In this document: piece by piece, positions 56,948-64,000 of the stretch | Layout of the letters: each line of letters starts with the position of its first letter | Position numbering within the stretch: the stretch's first letter is position 1 | Origin: an uncultured Psychrobacter sp. | GTDB taxonomy: Bacteria > Pseudomonadota > Gammaproteobacteria > Pseudomonadales > Moraxellaceae | Assembly: GCF_947488565.1 (NCBI RefSeq) | Contig: NZ_CANKZC010000004.1 | Coordinates: 1-64,000 of the forward strand | Length of the DNA: 64,000 bases | Direction of reading: 5' to 3' | Translations under genes and position numbers: made by a program | Notes under the pieces: generated by a model | What the model was told of the DNA's origin: nothing | Databases searched by the model: none | The model's input: only the letters and a program-made list of their open reading frames with translations

Positions 56948-57583
56948 CTATAATGAGCTTGATTGGTCATGCTCGGCTTCAAGACGCATGGCGCTTTGAT
57001 AGCTATCAATATTAGCAAGCTGTAAGGCATATTGCTTAATATGAGGGTAGTCCTCTAACTGTTTGCGCTTAGCAAGCATAATCAAATCAAACGATAGCAT
57101 AAAGTCTGCACCGCTTAACTTGTTGCCAACGATAAAGGATTTATCTTTTACTTCATCGTTTAAATAGCTAAGCAGCTTGTGTTTTTCTGCACCGATGTAG
57201 CCATTCAAAAAATCATTGTCATTGACGCCAGCCTTGTTAACAAACAATTCCAGCAATAAAGGCACCATGAGCGAGCTTTCAGCAAAATCTATCCACTGTA
57301 GATAATGCCCATAGTCACTGCTGTCTATGGCAGGGCGCAAACTATCAGGTGCAAATCGCTCAATTAATAGTTGTGTGATCGCCCCCGATTCTGCGTACAT
57401 CACCCCATCTATTTCAATAACGGGCGACTTACCCAATGGGTGTACTGCTTTGAGGCTATCTGGTGCCAAATTGGTATTGGCATTACGTTGATAGCTGACA
57501 ATCTCATAGGGTTCGCCAAGCTCTTCTAAGAGCCAAAGCGTACGTAACGAGCGTGATTGATTAAGATGATGTAAGCGAATCAT
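56948..57583 (-). CDS. Glutathione S-transferase family protein
   Basis: This is a 211-residue GST. The N-terminal thioredoxin-like domain has LHHLNQSRSLRTLWLLEELG, where Ser/Asn near the start serves as the likely activating residue. GKSPVIEIDGVMYAESGAI carries the cis-Pro and glutathione-gamma-Glu contacts. The C-terminal helical domain includes LSGADFMLSFDL. It conjugates or reduces electrophiles with glutathione. It is the last of four minus-strand detoxification genes. Confidence 0.9.
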   Translation of the reverse strand: MIRLHHLNQSRSLRTLWLLEELGEPYEIVSYQRNANTNLAPDSLKAVHPLGKSPVIEIDGVMYAESGAITQLLIERFAPDSLRPAIDSSDYGHYLQWIDFAESSLMVPLLLELFVNKAGVNDNDFLNGYIGAEKHKLLSYLNDEVKDKSFIVGNKLSGADFMLSFDLIMLAKRKQLEDYPHIKQYALQLANIDSYQSAMRLEAEHDQSSSL

Positions 57584-57657
57584 GATGTTAGTCTCTTCAT
57601 GTGGTTTATTGTATGCAAAGTCAATGCTACCAATCTCTTAGCGTTAGCTTTTAAGCG

Positions 57658-58335
57658 CTAACCTTTGAGCTTGGTCATTAATCTTTTAGCTGCTTCTTCT
57701 GATGAAGCTGGGTTTTGACCAGTTATCAATAAACCATCTTCGACCACAAATGACTCCCAATCAGCGGCTTTTTCATAGTTACCGCCATTGGCTTTTAGCG
57801 CATCTTCTACTAAGAATGGCACTACATCGGTAAGGCCAACGGCATCTTCTTCTGAGTTGGTAAAGCCAGTAACGGTTTTGCCTTTTACTAAGTACTCGCC
57901 GTCGACCTTGACGTTTTTGAGTGCGGCGGGAGAGTGACAAACAAAAGCAACAGGCTTATCTTGCTTGACAAAGGTTTCAATCAAATTGATAGAGTTTTTA
58001 TCGACTGCCAAATCCCACAGTGGACCATGACCACCAGGATAAAATACGGAGTCAAAATCTTCTGCCTTCATATCAGCCAGTTTTTTGGTATTGGCAAGAT
58101 GCTTTTGCGCATCGCTGTCTTCTTTAAAACGCTTGGTGTCTTTGGTTTGCGCGTCTTCAGTATCACTACTAGGGTCAAGTGGTGGCTGACCGCCAGCAGG
58201 AGAGGCGAGGGTTACATTAGCGCCAGCATCAAGAAAAGCATAATAAGGGGCGGCAAATTCTTCCAGCCAAAAACCCGTTTTTTTACCGGTATCGCCCAAT
58301 TCGTCGTGTGAGGTTAGTACCATTAAAATATTCAT
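57658..58335 (-). CDS. DJ-1/PfpI-family protein, Hsp31/glyoxalase III-like
   Basis: This is a 225-residue class I glutamine-amidotransferase-fold protein. The nucleophile is C133 in AFVCHSPAAL followed by H134, and the acidic partner is probably in GFWLEEFAAPY (residues 21-31). SVFYPGGHGPLWDL holds the oxyanion loop. This layout is typical of Hsp31-like proteins that turn methylglyoxal to lactate without glutathione, or act as chaperones. Its position among aldehyde- and electrophile-handling genes supports a detoxification role. AAAAAAGGACAACT precedes the ATG. Confidence 0.88.
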   Translation of the reverse strand: MNILMVLTSHDELGDTGKKTGFWLEEFAAPYYAFLDAGANVTLASPAGGQPPLDPSSDTEDAQTKDTKRFKEDSDAQKHLANTKKLADMKAEDFDSVFYPGGHGPLWDLAVDKNSINLIETFVKQDKPVAFVCHSPAALKNVKVDGEYLVKGKTVTGFTNSEEDAVGLTDVVPFLVEDALKANGGNYEKAADWESFVVEDGLLITGQNPASSEEAAKRLMTKLKG

Positions 58336-58568
58336 AGTTGTCCTTTTTTATTAAATTTATTTTTAATTGGTTGATGGTTAGCAGTCGTGTCTAAACAATC
58401 ATACTTAATCAGTAGATGTATTAACGATGACTGCTAGCCATATCCATGTAACAGTATTCATGGTTCAGACGTCATTTTCAGTAGTTGTCTTAACAAATTG
58501 TGTTGTTAAGTCGTTATTTAACTGTCTGTTATTTAACCGTCTATTGAACATCAGTCAATTAACAAAAG

Positions 58569-59618
58569 CTATTTTACATCCGCTACTTTGACCACTGTTT
58601 TACCAAAGTTGTCGCCATTTAACATACGAACAAAGGCATTTGGCGCATCGTCTAAGCCTTCAGCGATGTATTCTTTGGTCTTCACTTCGCCTGACTCTAC
58701 CCATTTGCTCATCGTTTTGAGAAACTCTGGGAAGTGATCGCCATACTCTTCAAAGATGATAAAGCCTTTAATAGTAAGACGACGGCTCAACACATTGCCC
58801 ATTAATACGCCCAAACGATCTTTACCATCAGGCAGTTCAGTCGCGTTGTATTGTGAGACTAGGCCACAGACTGGGATACGGGCATGAGCATTTAATAACG
58901 GCATGACCGCGTCAAATACTTTACCACCGACGTTTTCATAATAGATATCGATACCATCTGGGCAAGCGGCTTTTAACTGCTCGGCAAAGTCGTCCGCTTT
59001 ATGGTCAATACAGACATCAAAGCCAAGCTCATTAACGGCAAAATCACACTTGTCTTTACCACCAGCAATACCAACGGTACGGGTACCATATTGATTACCC
59101 ACTTGACCAACCGTTGCACCAACGGGGCCAGTTGCAGCAGCAACGACCAGCGTCTCCCCTTTTTGTGGTTTACCAATATCCGTCAAACCCATGTAACCAG
59201 TAAAGCCTGGCATACCGAGTACGCCTAAACCATAAGAGGGGTTTGGCATATCTTTGTCTAGTTTCAGCACACCCTCGCCATCACTGACGCTGTAATCCTG
59301 CCAGCCTGCGTTTGCAACCACCAAATCACCGACGGCAAATTTATCAAGGTTAGATTCAACGACTTGAGCAACGGTTGCACCCATAATGACATCACCAACC
59401 TCTAATGGGTCAGCATAGCTTTTGGCATCACTCATACGTCCACGCATGTATGGGTCCAATGATAGGTAAACGGTACGTAGCAGCATCTCATTGTCGTTTG
59501 GCGTTGGGATATCGCTGGTTGTCATGTCAAAGTTTTCAGATTTTGGTTCGCCGTGAGGGCGACTGGCCAATTTAATTTGACGGTTTGTTTCTTGGTTTTG
59601 CTGTTTATCAAAGCTCAT
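58569..59618 (-). CDS. NADPH-dependent MDR reductase (CurA/leukotriene B4 dehydrogenase-like)
   Basis: This is a 349-residue medium-chain reductase without zinc ligands. RTVYLSLDPYMRGRMSDAKSY marks the PTGR/CurA/YncB group. The nucleotide fold has VVAAATGPVGATVGQVGNQYG and GIAGGKDKC. DIYYENVGGKVFDAV is conserved in prostaglandin-reductase-like enzymes. It reduces alpha,beta-unsaturated carbonyls, toxic electrophiles. It follows the alcohol dehydrogenase by 35 bp, on the same strand, and is probably cotranscribed. Confidence 0.9.
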   Translation of the reverse strand: MSFDKQQNQETNRQIKLASRPHGEPKSENFDMTTSDIPTPNDNEMLLRTVYLSLDPYMRGRMSDAKSYADPLEVGDVIMGATVAQVVESNLDKFAVGDLVVANAGWQDYSVSDGEGVLKLDKDMPNPSYGLGVLGMPGFTGYMGLTDIGKPQKGETLVVAAATGPVGATVGQVGNQYGTRTVGIAGGKDKCDFAVNELGFDVCIDHKADDFAEQLKAACPDGIDIYYENVGGKVFDAVMPLLNAHARIPVCGLVSQYNATELPDGKDRLGVLMGNVLSRRLTIKGFIIFEEYGDHFPEFLKTMSKWVESGEVKTKEYIAEGLDDAPNAFVRMLNGDNFGKTVVKVADVK

Positions 59619-59653
59619 TTTAATAATCCTTTTTATTTATTGGTTTAAAGTTT

Positions 59654-60880
59654 TTAAGCGGCACTGGTTAACGAACGCTCTAAGATACGACGTGATACTT
59701 CTAAATCATTGTTACCATGTTCGCCCAGTTTTACCATGTTATGCGCTTCAAGCTGCTTGATAATAGGGTCAATCGCTGACTCATCAAGCTTTTCATCTGC
59801 CAAGCTAACTGGTAGGCCAAGGCTACGGAAGAAGTTCTCAGTCTTAACGATAGCAGTCTCGATGATGCTGTCGTCGTCTTGTTTTGTATCACTGTTGCTA
59901 TCAATGGCCCAAACGTTACGTGCATATTGAAGAAGTTTGTCTTTTTTGCTTTCTTTAAGCTCACGCAGTACTGATGGCAATAAAATAGTAAGGGTACGAG
60001 CATGATCAATGCTATGTAATGACGTCAGCTCATGACCAACCATATGCGTGGTCCAGTCCTGTGGTACGCCAGTACCAATGAGGCCATTAAGCGCCATGGT
60101 AGCTGTCCACATGATGTTTTTACGAGTTTCTAAGTTTTCTGGATCTGCTTTGACCGCTGCGCCTTCTTCAATCAAAATTTTAAGTAAGCTCTCAGCAAAG
60201 GCATCTTGCACTTTTGCATTGACTGGATAAGTCAGATATTGCTCCATCACGTGGACAAAGGCATCCGCAACACCATTCATAACCTGACGCTCAGGCAAAG
60301 TGAGGGTTTTAGTCGGATCTAAGATTGAGAATTTAGGGAAGACTAATGGACTGCGAAAAGGTAGCTTTGCTTGACGCTCGCTATGATTGACCACGCCGCC
60401 ATTGTTCATCTCAGAACCCGTCGCTGGGATAGTCAGTACAGCACCCAAATCGATGGCAGTGTCTATATTTGCACAACCACTGAGCAGTGCATCCCAGGCT
60501 TTTTCACGTGAGACAGTGCGGTCTGCATTGTCATCCTCGGTAAGTGAGGAGACTAATGCGACAAACTTACTGCCATCAATGACTGAACCACCACCAACGG
60601 CTAATAGGAAGTCAATGTTATGTTCATTGACCATATCAGCCGCTTTAAGCAACGTATTGAACTCTGGGTTTGGCTCAATACCGCCAAACTCAAAGACTTC
60701 GCGATTTCCGTTCGTTGCTAACGCTTTTCTGACTTCATCTAGGGTACCTGTGCGTTCAGCTGAACCGCCACCATAAGTAATCAGTACTTTTGCATCATTA
60801 GGTACTAAATCTGATAATTGTTCGATTTGACCTTCACCAAAAACGATGCGTACTGGGTTGTAATATTGAAAGTTATTCAT
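59654..60880 (-). CDS. Iron-containing alcohol dehydrogenase (YqhD/BDH-like)
   Basis: This is a 408-residue group III alcohol dehydrogenase. The nucleotide-binding GGGS boxes are VLITYGGGSAER and LLAVGGGSVIDG, the GSE motif is TGSEMNNGG and the metal ligands lie in DAFVHVMEQY and HELTSLHSIDHARTL. It reads like NADPH-dependent YqhD or butanol dehydrogenases, which reduce aldehydes in E. coli during electrophile stress. It is first in the minus-strand operon. A TAGACCGGTCGTCTA operator lies 100 bp upstream. Confidence 0.92.
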   Translation of the reverse strand: MNNFQYYNPVRIVFGEGQIEQLSDLVPNDAKVLITYGGGSAERTGTLDEVRKALATNGNREVFEFGGIEPNPEFNTLLKAADMVNEHNIDFLLAVGGGSVIDGSKFVALVSSLTEDDNADRTVSREKAWDALLSGCANIDTAIDLGAVLTIPATGSEMNNGGVVNHSERQAKLPFRSPLVFPKFSILDPTKTLTLPERQVMNGVADAFVHVMEQYLTYPVNAKVQDAFAESLLKILIEEGAAVKADPENLETRKNIMWTATMALNGLIGTGVPQDWTTHMVGHELTSLHSIDHARTLTILLPSVLRELKESKKDKLLQYARNVWAIDSNSDTKQDDDSIIETAIVKTENFFRSLGLPVSLADEKLDESAIDPIIKQLEAHNMVKLGEHGNNDLEVSRRILERSLTSAA

Positions 60881-61274
60881 AAGATTCCTAAAATTTATTG
60901 AGTATTAACTGAATAGATGGTTTGCAAAAAATTGAGCAATCGTCTGATTCGTTTTTGTTATGTGGGCATTGTACATTAATTAGACCGGTCGTCTAGTATT
61001 GTTTACAAAACTCTCGTATATCTATAATTTGTATAAAATCGAATATGAAAATAAGAAAGCGAAAATATCTGTGTAGAACTCAAGGTCCAAGCCTGATAGT
61101 TCATCTATTGTGAAGCGTTACTTAGATTATTTTGAGAGTGGCTTAGTTGGGGTTAGATGACTGGTGACAAACAAAGGAACATATCTAAAAGAAAGTAAGT
61201 TTTAACAATACTTTTATAAAATCGAAGTTAACTATAGAAAAGAGCTAGGTACGTACAAAGGCAAAGAGCCTCTA
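60881..61274. other. Intergenic between alcohol dehydrogenase and tetR, no gene seen
   Basis: This stretch contains the operator at 60981-60995 and a leader for the alcohol dehydrogenase. No other gene or RNA is seen. Confidence 0.5.
60981..60995. promoter_or_regulatory. TetR operator, copy 1
   Basis: TAGACCGGTCGTCTA has 5-bp arms TAGAC/GTCTA around CGGTC, plus an internal GACCGGTC palindrome. It is 100 bp upstream of the alcohol dehydrogenase start and matches copy 2 at 14 of 15 positions. Confidence 0.75.
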
Positions 61275-61907
61275 TTAGCGGCCCATCTCAGTGGTCGTCA
61301 TTTGCCATACTTCGGCAAGTGGGGTATTGGTTTGGCTGATTTTAGCGATCAAGCTGGCGCCAAGCCAAGCAAAGTACCAACGCTTCGCCATACTCTCTGC
61401 AGCTATATTATCCAGTTTTGGTACAGAGTTGTCCGCCCAACCAGCTTTAATCTGTTCGGCAAGCCAGCTAATGGTCTGCTGGTAACCAGCATAAAGCACT
61501 TTACGCATAGGCTCTGACATATCGGCAACCTCAGCACTAAGCTTAACAACCAAGCACTTTTCATGGTCACAGCCGTTTTGTTGCGTGTCATACCAGCTTT
61601 GGAAATAATCATAAATTTTTTGCTGAGCACTAATATCTTGCGCGCCAATAGTCTCAAGGCGGTTCTTATACTTGGTAAAGTAATGATTAATAATGGCTTC
61701 ACCAAACGCTTCTTTTGATGCAAAGTAATGATAAAAAGAACCTTTAGGGACGCCTGCCGTATCTAGTATCTGCTTGATACCGACAGCAGTGAAGCCTTTT
61801 TGAGCGATAAGTTGATAGCCTATCGCTAGTAGATGGGCCCTTGTATCTAATGGGGTGATATCTGACGGAGCAATGTCTGATGATGTAGACGTTTTAGTAA
61901 TGGACAT
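61275..61907 (-). CDS. TetR-family regulator of the aldehyde/electrophile genes
   Basis: This is a 210-residue TetR regulator starting at ATG 61907 (AAGGAGA upstream). A longer frame to 62006 is less likely. The HTH AVGIKQILDTAGVPKGSFYHYF is standard. The ligand domain has several Cys (CDHEKCLVVKLSAEVADM), which suggests thiol-based sensing of electrophiles as in NemR. It is divergent from the aldehyde dehydrogenase, with a shared operator between, and near the alcohol dehydrogenase operon with a second operator. Redox or aldehyde sensing is inferred. Confidence 0.88.
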   Translation of the reverse strand: MSITKTSTSSDIAPSDITPLDTRAHLLAIGYQLIAQKGFTAVGIKQILDTAGVPKGSFYHYFASKEAFGEAIINHYFTKYKNRLETIGAQDISAQQKIYDYFQSWYDTQQNGCDHEKCLVVKLSAEVADMSEPMRKVLYAGYQQTISWLAEQIKAGWADNSVPKLDNIAAESMAKRWYFAWLGASLIAKISQTNTPLAEVWQMTTTEMGR

Positions 61908-62310
61908 AAGAGCTATGTTCTCCTTGGAGCAATGTTTTTTAATTTTATAATTATATTGGTATAAGAATGTTGAAAGAAGACATCGGATCATAACGCTTAA
62001 AAACATTGCATAGTGTCATGTAGTGCTATATTACATAAGTATGATTTTATAGAAGTTACGTTTTATCAACAATGTTTAAAGCTAAAGCAGTCTTGTTTTA
62101 ACTGTCTTCTATGTTAACATTAGACCAGTCGTCTAGCAAGCTTAGCGTTTAAACCAATAGGTTTATCACTTATGTATTAATCGCTTATATGTTATAGATA
62201 GTTTGGCCTTCTAGTAGGCTCTTATCTAATTTGCACAACATGTTTTTATAAACAATAATTTCAACTAGCACTACATTAATAATGATTACAACTAATCAAG
62301 GATAGTAGAT
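61908..62310. other. Divergent control region of tetR and aldehyde dehydrogenase
   Basis: This is 403 bp of AT-rich sequence containing one operator at 62121-62135. No gene is seen. Confidence 0.5.
62121..62135. promoter_or_regulatory. TetR operator, copy 2
   Basis: TAGACCAGTCGTCTA differs from copy 1 by one base. It lies 214 bp upstream of the tetR ATG and 176 bp upstream of the aldehyde dehydrogenase ATG, so it could control both. Confidence 0.75.
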
Positions 62311-63801
62311 ATGACAACCAATAATACTAATAGTAATAATAACGCGTATAGCGACTTTCATCTGCAATACATTGCAGGGGAATGGCAAAGCGGGCAAGAT
62401 GACAGCGTCAATACTGATGTCAATCCATATAATAACGATACGCTGGTCGAGATTAAACAGGCCACCAGCAAGCAGCTTGATGAAGCTTATCAAGCAGCAA
62501 ATGCGGCACAAAAAGAATGGGCGCAAAAGACACCCGCTGAGCGTGCCAGTTTAATGTATAACGTCGTGAATATTTTAGATCAACGTCAAGATGAAATAGT
62601 CGATTGGCTCATTAGAGAGTCGGGCAGTACGCGTATCAAAGCAATGGTCGAGTTCGGTAGTGCGCGTGCGATTACGCTTGAAGCTGCTACTTTTCCCAAT
62701 CGTGTCCACGGTGAAATTCGTCCATCGAATACGCCAGGCAAAGAAAACTTTGTCTACCGTGAGCCAATTGGAGTCGTCGCGGTTATTAGCCCATGGAACT
62801 TCCCGTTACATCTCACTCAGCGTTCTATCGCACCTGCACTAGCCCTTGGCAACGCGGTCGTACTTAAGCCTGCCAGTGACACGCCTGTTACGGGTGGTTT
62901 ATTGCTCGCCAAAATATTTGAAGAAGCCGGTCTGCCAAAAGGATTACTCAACGTCGTCGTTGGTGCTGGTAGTGAGATTGGTGATGCCATCGTCACGCAT
63001 GATATTCCAAGCTTTGTATCCTTTACTGGTTCGACCTCAGTCGGCAAGCACATTGGTGAGCTGGCCAATGGTGGTGACTATCTCAAACAAGTCGCGCTTG
63101 AGCTGGGCGGGAACAGTCCGTTTGTGGTATTAAAAGATGCTGACATCGAACAAGCAGTTAAAGCCGCTGCTTTTGGTAAGTTTTTGCATCAAGGTCAGAT
63201 CTGTATCGCTATCAATCGTATTATCGTTGAAGATAGTATTTATGACGACTTCGTAGAGCGTTTCTTAGCGCACGTTAAGACTTTAAACGTTGGTGATCCA
63301 AGTAAACAGGACACGGCAGTCGGTCCAATTATTAATGAAAAACAAGTTACATCACTACAAGAAAAAATCGCTAAAGCACAAGAAGAAGGTGCCAACATGG
63401 TTTTAAGCGGTGAGATTAAAGGTCAGGTCGTGCCGCCGCATGTCTTTACCGAAGTGACTCGTGAGATGGACTTGTCATGCAATGAGGTGTTTGGACCATT
63501 GGTTGGCATTATTCGTGCTAAAGATGAGGACGATGCATTATCGATTGCCAACGCTTCTATGTATGGTTTGTCTAGTGCGGTGTTTACCTCAGACATGCAA
63601 AAAGGCCTGCGTTTCGCTCGTGGTATCAGAGCTGGCATGACCCACATCAATGATATCTCAGTGAACGATGAGAGCAACGTACCATTTGGCGGTGAGAAAA
63701 ACTCAGGTATTGGCCGTTTTAATGGAGAGTGGATACTTGAAGAGTTTACCAGAACGCATTGGATATCAATGCAAAACGAACCGCGTCAGTATCCATTTTA
63801 A
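62311..63801 (+). CDS. NAD(P)-dependent aldehyde dehydrogenase
   Basis: This is a 496-residue ALDH. It shows [14 protein letters not shown] (nucleotide and substrate), [26 protein letters not shown] (cofactor), the general base Glu in [12 protein letters not shown] and the nucleophile C298 in GQICIAINR. It resembles benzaldehyde/vanillin-type dehydrogenases. It oxidises an aldehyde to the acid, complementing the reductive alcohol dehydrogenase and MDR enzyme. CAAGGAT precedes the ATG. It is divergent from the TetR gene. Confidence 0.94.
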   Translation: MTTNNTNSNNNAYSDFHLQYIAGEWQSGQDDSVNTDVNPYNNDTLVEIKQATSKQLDEAYQAANAAQKEWAQKTPAERASLMYNVVNILDQRQDEIVDWLIRESGSTRIKAMVEFGSARAITLEAATFPNRVHGEIRPSNTPGKENFVYREPIGVVAVISPWNFPLHLTQRSIAPALALGNAVVLKPASDTPVTGGLLLAKIFEEAGLPKGLLNVVVGAGSEIGDAIVTHDIPSFVSFTGSTSVGKHIGELANGGDYLKQVALELGGNSPFVVLKDADIEQAVKAAAFGKFLHQGQICIAINRIIVEDSIYDDFVERFLAHVKTLNVGDPSKQDTAVGPIINEKQVTSLQEKIAKAQEEGANMVLSGEIKGQVVPPHVFTEVTREMDLSCNEVFGPLVGIIRAKDEDDALSIANASMYGLSSAVFTSDMQKGLRFARGIRAGMTHINDISVNDESNVPFGGEKNSGIGRFNGEWILEEFTRTHWISMQNEPRQYPF

Positions 63802-63827
63802 TGGCAGCCGATTGAATGAAGATACAT

Positions 63828-63858
63828 AAAAAAGACCGCTCTAATGGCGGTCTTTTTT
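63828..63858. terminator. Bidirectional terminator after aldehyde dehydrogenase
   Basis: AAAAAAGACCGC at 63828-63839 pairs with GCGGTCTTTTTT at 63847-63858 around a 7-nt loop. It lies between the aldehyde dehydrogenase and the convergent partial gene at the window end. Confidence 0.9.
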
Positions 63859-63904
63859 GCGTGAGTCTTGTATCCAAGCATCAGTTGTTCTATTAATAGC
63901 AGTG

Positions 63905-64000
63905 CTAATGAGAATGAAAACCCAATAGCGCTCCGATTTCTTCAACAGTCATATTTCTAACGAGCGCTTGTTCTTCTACTGATAAGCGGTTGGTGTGTTC
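63905..64000 (-). CDS. C-terminal end of an unidentified gene, 5' part outside window
   Basis: From base 64000 the minus strand is open for 31 codons and stops with TAG at 63905. The encoded tail contains RLSVEEQALVRN and EEIGALLGFHSH. The frame is soluble and helical in look, and the terminator at 63828 is placed as expected for a convergent gene. Too little is visible to name the family. Confidence 0.5.
   Translation of the reverse strand, partial: EHTNRLSVEEQALVRNMTVEEIGALLGFHSH

Overview
The window reads as chromosomal DNA from a moderately AT-rich gammaproteobacterium. The gene complement (DcaP-type porin, dca-like acyl-CoA genes, PcaU/PcaR-type IclR regulators, MaeA plus MaeB) fits Moraxellaceae, most likely Psychrobacter. 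The genus is inferred from protein resemblance and no marker gene proves it.

Bases 1-3885 are the end of an integrated mobile element. They hold the 3' part of a multi-repeat Ltp-type surface/superinfection protein, then a minus-strand module (excisionase-like HTH, tyrosine integrase, two small unknown genes), a divergent small XRE regulator, and a non-coding stretch with helically phased direct repeats. The module abuts the 3' end of a tRNA-Gly gene, the usual attachment target.

Bases 4155-20322 are metabolic. A 2-oxo-acid decarboxylase and an OmpK/Tsx-like channel come first. Next is a catabolic block: an IclR regulator, a fumarase/PcaB-superfamily lyase, two tandem TRAP solute-binding lipoproteins with no membrane subunits, and a TauD/TfdA-type dioxygenase. 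This lies back to back with a complete bhcABCD operon, the beta-hydroxyaspartate cycle, which turns two glyoxylate into oxaloacetate. An NAD-malic enzyme is divergent from bhcA. Read together, the block looks like import of an unknown substrate, cleavage to glyoxylate, and assimilation through the cycle. This is the most interesting part of the window.

Bases 20556-31742 are a dca-like beta-oxidation cluster: IclR regulator, AAHS-type MFS transporter, acyl-CoA dehydrogenase, enoyl-CoA hydratase, 3-hydroxyacyl-CoA dehydrogenase, thiolase, acyl-CoA ligase, thioesterase and DcaP-like porin. It is probably for a dicarboxylic or aromatic-derived acid. Three copies of a CGCTRTGCGG palindrome mark its control regions.

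Bases 31824-53549 are mostly housekeeping: tRNA(CAU), pteridine-reductase-like SDR, cca, maeB, selO, a fatty acid desaturase, a GDPD, a lipoprotein, a cobalamin adenosyltransferase, cysS, two tandem duplicated mscS-type channels, guaB, glmM and pdxH. A plant-telomere-like TTTAGGG array attached to a 25-bp perfect hairpin lies beside selO.

Bases 53659-63801 are a stress and efflux region. It holds an EmrAB-like pump, then GST, DJ-1/Hsp31-like protein, MDR reductase and iron alcohol dehydrogenase, with a TetR regulator divergent from an aldehyde dehydrogenase. Two near-identical TAGACCRGTCGTCTA operators tie the alcohol dehydrogenase group and the tetR/aldehyde dehydrogenase pair into one probable electrophile-response regulon. 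The window closes with the 3' end of an unidentified minus-strand gene.
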